DNA of 64,000 nucleotides from Pseudoips prasinana. Its lineage: Eukaryota; Arthropoda; Insecta; Lepidoptera; Nolidae. Below are positions 31,564 to 44,144 of this stretch, one piece after another. The notes under the pieces were generated by a model. That model saw nothing but the letters and a program-made list of their open reading frames with translations, ran no database searches and was not told where the DNA came from. The DNA is taken from the NCBI GenBank assembly GCA_951640165.1, contig OX621259.1, positions 1,302,001 through 1,366,000 of the forward strand, written 5' to 3'. The position numbers were made by a program, and so were the translations under genes. Positions within the stretch are counted from its first letter, which is position 1. Each line of letters begins with the position of its first letter.

Positions 31564-31948
31564 TCTCTTGTATAAAGTCTTTGCCCATAAAATTGACGGT
31601 ATCTTCTTTAATCATTCTCCAGGCAGCTCTACATTTATTCTTTTAGGTCTAACTATTAGGTCAGAATTAAACTGAGTGAACAGTAGAAATATACAAAATG
31701 ATTACACTTTGTATAATAATTTTAATTACGTTTTAATAAATATTTATGTGATTATGGGACCACCTACCGCACGCATTTTTAAGAACTTTAGGGAAATAAA
31801 TCCATTTTTGCGGGACAGTTAAGAATCACTTATTTGACCTCTCATACGTATTGATACCGTTTAGCACTACCGTGGTGTCAAACTTAAGTTTACTAAAAAT
31901 CTTGGTCGCGATATTTAACGTATTTATTTTTCAAATCAAATTTTAGTT

Positions 31949-32712
31949 TTGATTGCATTATTGGCAATACAAAGCGTGAATCTAAAAGCATCGTTAATGA
32001 TCGCATTAAGCCACGCACGTAAAGGTGAAGCGTCATCATGGCTGTCGTCAATATGTTACCACGGAATGTCATGGGGCGAATTCAAAGAGCTGTTCTTAGC
32101 CAGGTACGACTGCCTTGATACCACTGCCTCATTTCTAATTAACTTGAATAACATGAAACCAAAATAAAACGAATGCTCAGTTGCATATGCTGCTACCCTC
32201 ATGACATCCTTATTGTCCAGATGGAATGGCTTTGGCTTCGAGTAGATTGCAATCGCCAGGAACTTAGCTAATATTGCGCAGACTGATCCGCGTGTCCAGA
32301 GGTTGGCATTTACTAATGATATTAAAACACGTAATGAGTTGCAAAGCCAACTGAAGGCATCTCCTTCTGGAAACGTGCAGGCCCTCATGCGAAAAGAAGC
32401 CGAGAAAATGGAAATTTTACCGCTCTTAAGTGTTACAACTGTGGGAGATTAGGACACAAATCTATGCACTGTCAAACCAATAGATATTTGAGGACCCGCG
32501 ATGACCGATTCAGACCGATGTCGGCCAAAAGCAGCCACAGCACGACCAAGCAGTCGGCTGGAAGATCTGATGGAATAAATTGCTTTCATTGTCGTGAACA
32601 AGGACACTACGCGTCAAGCTGCCCGCAGCGGACCAACAGGGAGTCGCGCAGTAGCGGGACATCCGGTCCAGTCATTGAGAATGGGTTGGATGTATGCATC
32701 GTGAAAAGGTAA
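31949..32712 (+). pseudogene. Array unit 7, gag-like pseudogene
   Basis: Matches unit 3 (IALLAIQSV, GFGFE-stop). Its following spacer has A at 32779 where unit 3's has T at 28178, one of very few differences between the two blocks. Confidence 0.82.
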
Positions 32713-33098
32713 TCTCTTGTATAAAGTCTTTGCCCATAAAATTGACGGTATCTTCTTTAATCATTCTCCAGGCAGCTCAACATTTATTCTTTTAGGTCTA
32801 ACTATTAGGTCAGAATTAAACTGAGTGAACAGTAGAAATATACAAAATGATTACACTTTGTATGATAATTTTAATTACGTTTTAATAAATATTTATGTGA
32901 TTATGGGACCACCTACCGCACGCATTTTTTAAGAACTTTAGGGAAATAAATCCATTTTCGCGGGACAGTTAAGAATCACTTATTTGACCTCTCATACGTA
33001 TTGCTACCGTTTAGCACTACCGTGGTGTCAAACTTAAGTTTACTAAAAATCTTGGTCGCGATATTTAACGTATTTATTTTTCAAATCAAATTTTAGTT

Positions 33099-33862
33099 TT
33101 GATTGCATTATTTGCAATGCAAAGCGTAAATCTAAAAGCATCGTTAATGATCGCATTAAGCCACGCACGTAATGGTGAAGCGTCATCATGGCTGTCGTCA
33201 ATATGTTACCACGGAATGTCATGGGGCGAATTCAAAGAGCTGTTCTTAGCCAGGTACGACTGCCTTGATACCACTGCCTCATTTCTAATCAACTTGAATA
33301 ACATGAAACCAAAATAAAACGAGTGCTCAGTTGCATATGCTGCTACCCTCATGACATCCTTATTGTCCAGATGGAATGGCCTTAGCTTCGAGCAGATTGC
33401 AATCGCCATGAACTTAGCCAATATTGCGCAGACTGATCCGCGTGTCCAGAGGTTGGCATTTACTAATGATATTAAAACACGTAATGAGTTGCAAAGCCAA
33501 CTGAAGGCATCTCCTTCTGGAAACGTGCAGGCCCTCATGCGAAAAGAAGCCGAGAAAATGGAAATTTTACCGCTCTTAAGTGTTACAACTGTGGGAGATT
33601 AGGACACAAATCTATGCACTGTCAAACCAATAGATATTTGAGGACCCGCGATGACCGATTCAGACCGATGTCGGCCAAAAGCAGCCACAGCACGAGCAAG
33701 CAGTTGGCTGGAAGATCTGATGGAATAAATTGCTTTCATTGTCGTGAACAAGGACACTACGCGTCAAGCTGCCCGCAGCGGACCAACAGGGTGTCGCGCA
33801 GTAGCGGGACATCCGGTCCAGTCGTTGAGAATGGGTTAGATGTATGCATCGTGAAAAGGTAA
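33099..33862 (+). pseudogene. Array unit 8, gag-like pseudogene
   Basis: Matches unit 4 (HARNGE, SKQLAGR, RVSRSS, VVENGLD). Confidence 0.82.
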
Positions 33863-34249
33863 TCTCTTGTATAAAGTCTTTGCCCATAAAATTGACGGTA
33901 TCTTCTTTAATCATTCTCCAGGCAGCTCTACATTTATTCTTTTAGGTCTAACTATTAGGTCAGAATAAAATTGAGTGAACAGTAGAAATATACGAAATGA
34001 TTACACTTTGTATAATAATTTTAATTACGTTTTAATAAATATTTATGTGATTATGGGACCACCTACCGCACGCATTTTTTAAGAACTTTAGGGAAATAAA
34101 TCCATTTTTCGCGGGACGGTTAAGAATCACTTATTTGACCTCTCATACGTATTGCTACCGTTTAGCACTACCGTGGTGTCAAACTTAAGTTTACTAAAAA
34201 TCTTGGTCGCGATATTTAACGTATTTATTTTTCAAATCAAATTTTAGTT

Positions 34250-35013
34250 TTGATTGCATTATTTGCAATGCAAAGCGTAAATCTAAAAGCATCGTTAATG
34301 ATCGCATTAAGCCACGCACGTAAAGGTGAAGCGTCATCATGGCTATCGTCAATATGTTACCACGGAATGTCATGGGGCGAATTCAAAGAGCTGTTCTTAG
34401 CCAGGTACGACTGCCTTGATACCACTGCCTCATTTCTAATCAACTTGCATAACATGAAACCAAAATAAAACAAGTGCTCAGTTGCATATGCTGCTACCCT
34501 CATGACATCCTTATTGTCCAGATGGAATGGCCTTAGCTTCGAGCAGATTGCAATCGCCATGAACTTAGCCAATATTGCGCAGACTGATCCGCGTGTCCAG
34601 AGGTTGGCATTTACTAATGATATTAAAACACGTAATGAGTTGCAAAGCCAACTGAAGGCATCTCCTTCTGGAAACGTGCAGGCCCTCATGCGAAAAGAAG
34701 CCGAGAAAATGGAAATTTTACCGCTCTTAAGTGTTACAACTGTGGGAGATTAGGACACAAATCTATGCACTGTCAAACCAATAGATATTTGAGGACCCGC
34801 GATGACCGATTCAGACCGATGTCGGCCAAAAGCAGCCACAGCACGAGCAAGCAGTCGGCTGGAAGATCTGATGGAATAAATTGCTTTCATTGTCGTGAAC
34901 AAGGACACTACGCGTCAAGCTGCCCGCAGCGGACCAACAGGGTGTCGCGCAGTAGCGGGACATCCGGTCCAGTCATTGAGAATGGGTTGGATGTATGCAT
35001 CGTGAAAAGGTAA
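34250..35013 (+). pseudogene. Array unit 9, gag-like pseudogene
   Basis: Matches unit 5 up to about 34344, then has its own GGCTATCG and INLHNMKPK-stop, and NRVSRSS with VIENG. The divergence here marks the end of the duplicated block. The spacer after it has TTAGAACTAACT instead of TTAGGTCTAACT. Confidence 0.82.
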
Positions 35014-35400
35014 TCTCTTGTATAAAGTCTTTGCCCATAAAATTGACGGTATCTTCTTTAATCATTCTCCAGGCAGCTCTACATTTATTCTTTTAGAACT
35101 AACTATTAGGTCAGAATAAAATTGAGTGAACAGTAGAAATATACAAAATGATTACACTTTGTATAATAATTTTAATTACGTTTTAATAAATATTTATGTG
35201 ATTATGGGACCACCTACCGCACGCATTTTTTAAGAACTTTAGGGAAATAAATCCATTTTTCGCGGGACAGTTCAGAATCACTTATTTGACCTCTCATACG
35301 TATTGCTACCGTTTAGCACTACCGTGGTGTCAAACTTAAGTTTACTAAAAATCTTGGTCGCGATATTTAACGTATTTATTTTTCAAATCAAATTTTAGTT

Positions 35401-36164
35401 TTGATTGCATTATTTGCAATGCAAAGCGTAAATCTAAAAGCATCGTTAATGATCGCATTAAGCCACGCACGTAATGGTGAAGCGTCATCATGGCTGTCGT
35501 CAATATGTTACCACGGAATGTCATGGGGCGAATTCAAAGAGCTGTTCTTAGCCAGGTACGACTGCCTTGATACCACTGCCTCATTTCTAATCAACTTGAA
35601 TAACATGAAACCAAAATAAAACGAGTGCTCAGTTGCATATGCTGCTACCCTCATGACATCCTTATTGTCCAGATGGAATGGCCTTAGCTTCGAGCAGATT
35701 GCAATCGCCATGAACTTAGCCAATATTGCGCAGACTGATCCGCGTGTCCAGAGGTTGGCATTTACTAATGATATTAAAACACGTAATGAGTTGCAAAGCC
35801 AACTGAAGGCATCTCCTTCTGGAAACGTGCAGGCCCTCATGCGAAAAGAAGCCGAGAAAATGGAAATTTTACCGCTCTTAAGTGTTACAACTGTGGGAGA
35901 TTAGGACACAAATCTATGCACTGTCAAACCAATAGATATTTGAGGACCCGCGATGACCGATTCAGACCGATGTCGGCCAAAAGCAGCCACAGCACGAGCA
36001 AGCAGTTGGCTGGAAGATCTGATGGAATAAATTGCTTTCATTGTCGTGAACAAGGACACTACGCGTCAAGCTGCCCGCAGCGGACCAACAGGGTGTCGCG
36101 CAGTAGCGGGACATCCGGTCCAGTCATTGAGAATGGGTTGGATGTATGCATCGTGAAAAGGTAA
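35401..36164 (+). pseudogene. Array unit 10, gag-like pseudogene
   Basis: HARNGE, KPK-stop, SKQLAGR, RVSRSS and VIENG. Close to units 4 and 8 but with I instead of V before ENG. The preceding spacer has GGGACAGTTCAGAATC. Confidence 0.82.
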
Positions 36165-36551
36165 TCTCTTGTATAAAGTCTTTGCCCATAAAATTGACGG
36201 TATCTTCTTTAATCATTCTCCAGGCAGCTCTACATTTATTCTTTTAGGTCTAACTATTAGGTCAGGATAAAACTGAGTGAACAGTAGAAATATACAAAAT
36301 GATTACACTTTGTATAATAATTTTAATTACGTTTTAATAAATATTTATGTGATTGTGGGACCACCTACCGCACGCATTTTTTAAGAACTTTAGGGAAATA
36401 AATCCATTTTTCGCGGGACAGTTCAGAATCACTTATTTGACCTCTCATACGTATTGCTACCGCTTAGCACTACCGTGGTGTCAAACTTAAGTTTACTAAA
36501 AATCTTGGTCGCGATATTTAACGTATTTATTTTTCAAATCAAATTTAAGTT

Positions 36552-37315
36552 TTAATTGCATTATTTGCAATGCAAAGCGTAAATCTAAAAGCATCGTTAA
36601 TGATCGCATTAAGTCACGCACGTAAAGGTGAAGCGTCATCATGGCTGTCGTCAATATGTTACCACGGAATGTCATGGGGCGAATTCAAAGAGCTGTTCTT
36701 AGCCAGGTACGACTGCCTTGATACCACTGCCTCATTTCTAATCAACTTGAATAACATGAAACCAAAATAAAACGAGTGCTCAGTTGCATATGCTGCTACC
36801 CTCATGACATCCTTATTGTCCAGATGGAATGGCCTTAGCTTCGAGCAGATTGCAATCGCCATGAACTTAGCTAATATTGCGCAGACTGATCCGCGTGTCC
36901 AGAGGTTGGCATTTACTAATGACATTAAAACACGTAATGAGTTGCAAAGCCAACTGAAGGCATCTCCTTCTGGAAACGTGCAGGCCCTCATGCGAAAAGA
37001 AGCCGAGAAAATGGAAATTTTACCGCTCTTAAGTGTTACAACTGTGGGAGATTAGGACACAAATCTATGCACTGTCAAACCAATAGATATTTGAGGACCC
37101 GCGATGACCGATTCAGACCGATGTCGGCCAAAAGCAGCCACAGCACGAGCAAGCAGTCAGCTGGAAGATCTGATGGAATAAATTGCTTTCATTGTCGTGA
37201 ACAAGGACACTACGCGTCAAGCTGCCCGCAGCGAACCAACAGGGAGTCGCGCAGTAGCGGGACATCCGGTCCAGTCATTGAGAATGGGTTGGATGTATGC
37301 ATCGTGAAAAGGTAA
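36552..37315 (+). pseudogene. Array unit 11, gag-like pseudogene
   Basis: The opening TTG of the other units is TTA here, so the frame has its first possible start at ATG 36570. HARKGE with an AAGTCACGCACG change, KPK-stop, RESRSS. Confidence 0.82.
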
Positions 37316-37700
37316 TCTCTTGTATAAAGTCTTTGCCCATAAAATTGACGGTATCTTCTTTAATCATTCTCCAGGCAGCTCTACATTTATTCTTTTAGGT
37401 CTAACTATTAGGTCAGAATAAAATTGAGTGAACAGTAGAAATATACATAATGATTACACTTTGTATAATAATTTTAATTACGTTTTAATAAATATTTATG
37501 TGATTATGGGACCACCTACCGCACGCATTTTTAAGAACTTTAGGGAAATAAATCCATTTTTGCGGGACAGTTAAGAATCACTTATTTGACCTCTCATACG
37601 TATTGATACCGTTTAGCACTACCGTGGTGTCAAACTTAAGTTTACTAAAAATCTTGGTCGCGATATTTAACGTATTTATTTTTCAAATCAAATTTTAGTT

Positions 37701-38464
37701 TTGATTGCATTATTTGCAATGCAAAGCGTAAGTCTAAAAGCATCGTTAATGATCGCATTAAGCCACGCACGTAAAGGTGAAGCGTCATCATGGCTGTCGT
37801 CAATATGTTACCACGGAATGTCATGGGGCGAATTCAAAGAGCTGTTCTTAGCCAGGTACGACTGCCTTGATACCACTGCCTCATTTCTAATCAACTTGAA
37901 TAACATGAAACCAAAATAAAACGAGTGCTCACTTGCATATGCTGCTACCCTCATGACATCCTTATTGTCCAGATGGAATGGCCTTAGCTTCGAGCAGATT
38001 GCAATCGCCATGAAGTTAGCTAATATTGCGCAGACTGATCCGCGTGTCCAGAGGTTGGCATTTACTAATGATATTAAAACACGTAACGAGTTGCAAAGCC
38101 AACTGAAGGCATCTCCTTCTGGAAACGTGCAGGCCCTCATGCGAAAAGAAGCCGAGAAAATGGAAATTTTACCGCTCTTAAGTGTTACAACTGTGGGAGA
38201 TTAGGACACAAATCTATGCACTGTCAAACCAATAGATATTTGAGGACCCGCGATGACCGATTCAGACCGATGTCGGCCAAAAGCAGCCACAGCACGAGCA
38301 AGCAGTCGGCTGGAAGATCTGATGGAATAAATTGCTTTCATTGTCGTGAACAAGGACACTACGCGTCAAACTGCCCGCAGCGGACCAACAGGGAGTCGCG
38401 CAGTAGCGGGACATCCGGTCCAGTCATTGAGAATGGGTTGGATGTATGCATCGTGAAAAGGTAA
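37701..38464 (+). pseudogene. Array unit 12, gag-like pseudogene
   Basis: QSVSLKAS, IAMKLANI, and ASNCP in the second knuckle (S to N, outside the zinc ligands). Stop after KPK. The spacer resembles those before units 3 and 7 (short T-run, ATTGATACCG). Confidence 0.82.
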
Positions 38465-38851
38465 TCTCTTGTATAAAGTCTTTGCCCATAAAATTGACGG
38501 TATCTTCTTTAATCATTCTCCAGGCAGCTCTACATTTATTCTTTTAGGTCTAACTATTAGGTCAGAATAAAATTGAGTGAACAGTAGAAATATACGAAAT
38601 GATTACACTTTGTATAATAATTTTAATAACGTTTTAATAAATATTTATGTGATTATGGGACCACCTACCGCACGCATTTTTTAAGAACTTTAGGGAAATA
38701 AATCCATTTTTCGCGGGACAGTTAAGAATCACTTATTTGACCTCTCATACGTATTGCTACCGTTTAGCACTACCGTGGTGTCAAACTTAAGTTTACTAAA
38801 AATCTTGGTCGCGATATTTAACGTATTTATTTTTCAAATCAAATTTTAGTT

Positions 38852-39615
38852 TTGATTGCATTATTTGCAATGCAAAGCGTAAATCTAAAAGCATCGTTAA
38901 TGATCGCATTAAGCCACGCACGTAATGGTGAAGCGTCATCATGGCTGTCGTCAATATGTTACCACGGAATGTCATGGGGCGAATTCAAAGAGCTGTTCTT
39001 AGCCAGGTACGACTGCCTTGATACCACTGCCTCATTTCTAATCAACTTGAATAACATGAAACCAAAATAAAACGAGTGCTCAGTTGCATATGCTGCTACC
39101 CTCATGACATCCTTATTGTCCAGATGGAATGGCCTTAGCTTCGAGCAGATTGCAATCGCCATGAACTTAGCCAATATTGCGCAGACTGATCCGCGTGTCC
39201 AGAGGTTGGCATTTACTAATGACATTAAAACACGTAATGAGTTGCAAAGCCAACTGAAGGCATCTCCTTCTGGAAACGTGCAGGCCCTCATGCGAAAAGA
39301 AGCCGAGAAAATGGAAATTTTACCGCTCTTAAGTGTTACAACTGTGGGAGATTAGGACACAAATCTATGCACTGTCCAACCAATAGATATTTGAGGACCC
39401 GCGATGACCGATTCAGACCGATGTCGGCCAAAAGCAGCCACAGCACGAGCAAGCAGTCGGCTGGAAGATCTGATGGAATAAATTGCTTTCATTGTCGTGA
39501 ACAAAGACACTACGCGTCAAGCTGCCCGCAGCGGACCAACAGGGAGTCGCGCAGTAGCGGGACATCCGGTCCAGTCATTGAGAATGGGTTGGATATATGC
39601 ATCGTGAAAAGGTAA
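38852..39615 (+). pseudogene. Array unit 13, gag-like pseudogene
   Basis: HARNGE; HCPTN after the first knuckle; CREQRHYASSC (G to R in the second knuckle, ligands intact); LDICIV. Stop after KPK. Confidence 0.82.
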
Positions 39616-40001
39616 TCTCTTGTATAAAGTCTTTGCCCATAAAATTGACGGTATCTTCTTTAATCATTCTCCAGGCAGCTTTACATTTATTCTTTTAGGT
39701 CTAACTATTAGGTCAGAATAAAACTGAGTGAACAGTAGAAATATACAAAATGATTACACTTGTATAATAATTTTAATTACGTTTTAATAAATATTTATGT
39801 GATTATGGGACCACCTACCGCACGCATTTTTCAAGAACTTTAGGGAAATAAATCCATTTTTCGCGGGACGGTTAAGAATCACTTATTTGACCTCTCACAC
39901 GTATTGCTACCGTTTAGCACTACCGTGGTGTCAAACTTAAGTTTACTAAAAATCTTGGTCGCGATATTTAACGTATTTATTTTTCAAATCAAATTTTAGT
40001 T

Positions 40002-40765
40002 TTGATTGCATTATTTGCAATGCAAAGCGTAAATCTAAAAGCATCATTAATGATCGCATTAAGCCACGCACGTAAAGGTGAAGCGTCATCATGGCTGTCG
40101 TCAATATGTTACCACGGAATGTCATGGGGCGAATTCAAAGAGCTGTTCTTAGCCAGGTACGACTGCCTTGATACCACTGCCTCATTTCTAATCAACTTGA
40201 ATAACATGAAACCAAAATAAAACGAGTGCTCAGTTGCATATGCTGCTACCCTCATGACATCCTTATTGTCCAGATGGAATGGCCTTAGCTTCAAGCAGAT
40301 TGCAATTGCCATGAACTTAGCTAATATTGCGCAGACTGATCCGCGTGTCCAGAGGTTGGAATTTACTAATGATATTAAAACACGTAATGAGTTGCAAAGC
40401 CAACTGAAGGCATCTCCTTCTGGAAACGTGCAGGCCCTCATGCGAAAAGAAGCCGAGAAAATGGAAATTTTACCGCTCTTAAGTGTTACAACTGTGGGAG
40501 ATTAGGACACAAATCTATGCACTGTCAAACCAATAGATATTTGAGGACCCGCGATGACCGATTCAGACCGATGTCGGCCAAAAGCAGCCACAGCACGAGC
40601 AAGCAGTTGGCTGGAAGATCTGATGGAATAAATTGCTTTCATTGTCGTGAACAAGGACACTACGCGTCAAGCTGCCCGCAGCGGACCAACAGGGAGTCGC
40701 GCAGTAGCGGGACATCCGGTCCAGTCATTGAGAATGGGTTGGATGTATGCATCGTGAAAAGGTAA
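40002..40765 (+). pseudogene. Array unit 14, gag-like pseudogene
   Basis: SFKQIAIA, RLEFTND and SKQLAGR. Stop after KPK. The upstream spacer has ACACTTGTATAA, one T shorter, a change shared with unit 15. Confidence 0.82.
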
Positions 40766-41151
40766 TCTCTTGTATAAAGTCTTTGCCCATAAAATTGACG
40801 GTATCTTCTTTAATCATTCTCCAGGCAGCTCTACATTTATTCTTTTAGGTCTAACTATTAGGTCAGAATAAAACTGAGTGAACAGTAGAAATATACAAAA
40901 TGATTACACTTGTATAATAATTTTAATTACGTTTTAATAAATATGTATGTGATTATGGGACCACCTACCGCACGCATTTTTTAAGAACTTTAGGGAAATA
41001 AATCCATTTTTGGCGGGACAGTTAAGAATCACTTATTTGACCTCTCACACGTATTGCTACCGTTTAGCACTACCGTGGTGTCAAACTTAAGTTTACTAAA
41101 AATCTTGGTCGCGATATTTAACGTATTTATTTTTCAAATCAAATTTTAGTT

Positions 41152-41904
41152 TTGATTGCATTATTTGCAATGCAAAGCGTAAATCTAAAAGCATCGTTAA
41201 TGATCGCATTAAGCCACGCACGTAAAGGTGAAGCGTCATCATGGCTGTCGTCAATATGTTACCACGGAATGTCATGGGGCGAATTCAAAGAGCTGTTCTT
41301 AGCCAGGTACGACTGCCTTGATACCACTGCCTCATTTCTAATCAACTTGAATAACATGAAACCAAAATAAAACGAGTGCTCAGTTGCATATGCTGCTACC
41401 CTCATGACATCCTTATTGTCCAGATGGAATGGCCTTAGCTTCGAGCAGATTGCAATCGCCATGAACTTAGCTAATATTGCGCAGACTGATCCGCGTGTCC
41501 AGAGGTTGGCATTTACTAATGATATTAAAACACGTAATGAGTTGCAAAGCCAACTGAAGGCATCTCCTTCTGGAAATGTGCAGGCCCTCATGCGAAAAGA
41601 AGCCGAGAAAATGGAAATTTTACCGCTCTTAAGTGTTACAACTGTGGGAGATTAGGACACAAATCTATGCACTGTCAAACCAATAGATATTTGAGGACCC
41701 GCGTTGACCGATTCAGACCGATGTCGGCCAAAAGCAGCCACAGCACGAGCAAGCAGTCGGCTGGAAGATCTGATGGAATAAATTGCTTTCATTGTCTTGG
41801 ACAAGGACACTACGCGTATATTGCGCAGACTGATCCGCGTGTCCAGAGGTTGGCATTTACTAATGATATTAAAACACGTAATGAGTTGCAAAGCCAACTG
41901 AAGC
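41152..41904 (+). pseudogene. Array unit 15, terminal scrambled gag-like pseudogene
   Basis: Normal until the second knuckle (CFHCLGQGHYA), where it jumps at about 41818 back to the ATATTGCGCAGACTG segment that normally lies about 320 bp upstream, runs 85 bp, and ends at 41901 in single-copy DNA. RTRVDRF is a private change. The array ends here. Confidence 0.85.
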
Positions 41905-42109
41905 AATTTACATAACTCTGCTCATAGATTGAATAAATCCATGGATTTTTTAGTGATTGGCTGATAATTTATAGACCCATTAATTGACTCATCTTTTATC
42001 TTTTTACATCCGGGCCCAATATTGTATTAAAACGTATCCGTCTCCATTGCGTCATTGCAACATTGCGTCTATACTCTAGAGGCCAAAAATGGTACCGTTT
42101 ATACCGATT

Positions 42110-42870
42110 TATTTAATCAGCTGTGCAATAGTGTGCTTTGAAGTCTAAACATCTCAATAATTTCTGTTGGATGCATTCTATTCGAGATATATAGATTTGG
42201 CTCCGCGAATTTTCGGGCGCATACGAACAGTACAGTATTTTATTGGTTTTGAATGATCGGAAACAGGCTGATGTTCTCATAACCAAACTAAAAGCTTTTT
42301 TAATGATATAATCTCTATGCTTGTCGTTAAGGAGTTTTTTATTGTATCTCAATTTTCATTTTATATACAATTTTGATGAGTTGGCTGTTTAGCTTGGTCC
42401 GATGCCAATATTTTTTTTAATTTTGTGATTGAAACATTTGTAGGTTTGACTGGAGTTTATAACGCAAGTAAGATGACTTAGACAGGTTTGAGGACTACCA
42501 AGCTGGTCTAAGTTATTAGGGAGGATTTATTGAATTGGTGATCGAGGTTTTCAAATCATAGTTATACCGTCTATGCCTTTGATTTGAAAATCCTCGATAT
42601 TCTCGATACATACGAATTTTTATAACAGTATTCGATATTGGTTATAAATATAACGGATAAAAGTGGTTCCAAGAGTGACTTTTGAAGCACCCCAGATGGA
42701 ACCGTAGTCCAACCTGATGTGAAACCCTGGAGAACAACAGCCTGCAACCGCTTATCTATGTCTGAGAAAAATCTACGGTATGGTGCTCCTTTTATAACAG
42801 TAGCTTGCAGCACTCTAAGTAGCATTCTGTGATCAATACAGTCAAAACATCTGCTAATGATCTGACAAAA
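42110..42870 (-). pseudogene. Decayed LINE reverse-transcriptase fragment
   Basis: Read downwards from about 42870: FDCIDHRMLLR (motif A region), then GFTSGWTTVPSGV and SLLEPLLSVIFITNIEY (a degraded PQGSLLGPLL motif). A further piece at 42352-42113 reads RSFKTNKILYCSYAPENS and LRCLDFKAHYC, the ORF2 C terminus. The FADD box is not recognisable. It lies 200 bp beyond the array end. Confidence 0.65.
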
Positions 42871-44140
42871 AGCACAAATAATAAAGTGGATATATTTTCT
42901 CTGACTTTCTTAACGTACAGGCAATCTTGAGTAATATCAGGACGGTTGCTAAATAATTATTAATTAAATTAAATTTTGTTTCCTGGCTGAAACTAGCCGG
43001 CTTATACTTTAACTAGGTATTGTTGTAGAATTTTATCAATGCCATGCATACCTATAAGTTGGGTAGTTACTACGTAAGGCGATGAGCCTACGAGAAATAC
43101 CGCCTAACTTCTAATAATCCTAGCTCAAAATTTGACGCCACTATCGAAATCGACGCCGAATTTATGCATAACCCCTTGTTAAATCATGCAACATTAATCT
43201 TCTCAAGTTGGTATGAGTTTCTGTCGTAGAATTAATTTCACTAATTGAATGAAGTGAAATTTAGTCCGCACTCATTTCAATATACACCGAAATCATTCAT
43301 TATTTTCAACAAGATACATGATCAAGTGTCGAGATCTCATTCCACGCGAGTTCAGCGGATCCATTACATTAGCGTCACAGTATATTCAGTTTTCACCCAG
43401 TAACTCAAGTTGGCCACTTATTCATTTTATTAAAAAAATATAAACTACCTTATCCTAATAACACTTTTTGTTGGGCTGGCTTTGAATTTGAACAAAGGAC
43501 CTCTTTATCTGCGGTTTGACACGCTACCGCTAGAATTTATTGCTATTGTAATGTTATATACAGTCAGGGCCACTAACTACTAGACCAGCAAGCTAGTCAA
43601 AAAGAAAGAAAATGTATTTTATTGAATATATATTTCATTTAATATTCATCATTTAAATATATTATGGTGCTCAATAATTTCGGACAATGAATTTTGTCAG
43701 ATGTTATTTTTGAAAGATATCACATACTCGTATATGAATCACAAAGTGTTCGAAGTGATATGTACATAAACTTTCTACTTAACTTTAGATATAAAATTTT
43801 CAGGAGTTATGGTGAAAGTTGCTCGGTATCTTGTGTTGGCACAAGCACATAAAAATCTTATTTTCTATTCTGTTTATATATGTTATAGTTATATAAATGC
43901 AGTTAGTCTATAGTTCGTGATCAAAATATTTTTTCTTCTTGACATTCTTTACTGTGACATAAAATAATAGTAGATTATTGAATGAATGCACGAGCTTTAT
44001 GTTCGTGCCTGAGCGCAAGCGCAGTCAGTAAATTAACGTGAGTGCTTTAATTACTCACTTTAGCTAGGTGCATAATCTACTTTTCTTTCAACTACTAATC
44101 TACCTAAAGCGATAAAATATAATATCTACTTAATTTAAAG
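42871..44140. other. Unassigned sequence
   Basis: AT-rich, no frame longer than chance and no element I recognise. Confidence 0.4.
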
Positions 44141-44144
44141 TCAC

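Larger units (their letters stand above)
25430..34446 (+). repeat. Higher-order duplication in the array, offset 4,601 bp
   Basis: 25430-29845 recurs at 30031-34446. The private variants of units 2, 3, 4 and half of 5 all reappear in units 6, 7, 8 and half of 9 at exactly +4,601. I saw only isolated differences (28178/32779, 29744/34345). This is a four-unit unequal-exchange product or an assembly duplication. Confidence 0.85.
24396..41904 (+). repeat. Tandem array of about 1,150-bp gag-derived units (15 copies plus a divergent edge)
   Basis: Unit landmarks recur at 25048, 26199, 27348, 28498, 29649, 30800, 31949, 33099, 34250, 35401, 36552, 37701, 38852, 40002 and 41152, i.e. spacings of 1,149-1,151 bp. 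Each unit is about 764 bp of gag-like sequence plus a 387-bp spacer. Units are nearly identical (a few percent differences by eye), while the left edge is rearranged and more diverged and the last unit is scrambled. The gag-like part has a capsid-type region (GMSWGEFKELFLARYD, SFLINLNNMKP) and two CX2CX4HX4C knuckles, as in Ty3/gypsy-type Gag. The same lesions recur in the units, so amplification started from an already dead gag copy. No protease or reverse transcriptase is present. Confidence 0.95.

Noticed and set aside
24396..41904. A CRISPR-like array or an expanded host gene family
   Set aside because: Units are contiguous 1,150-bp copies without spacers, and each gene-like unit carries the same stop or frame lesion, so neither idea fits.
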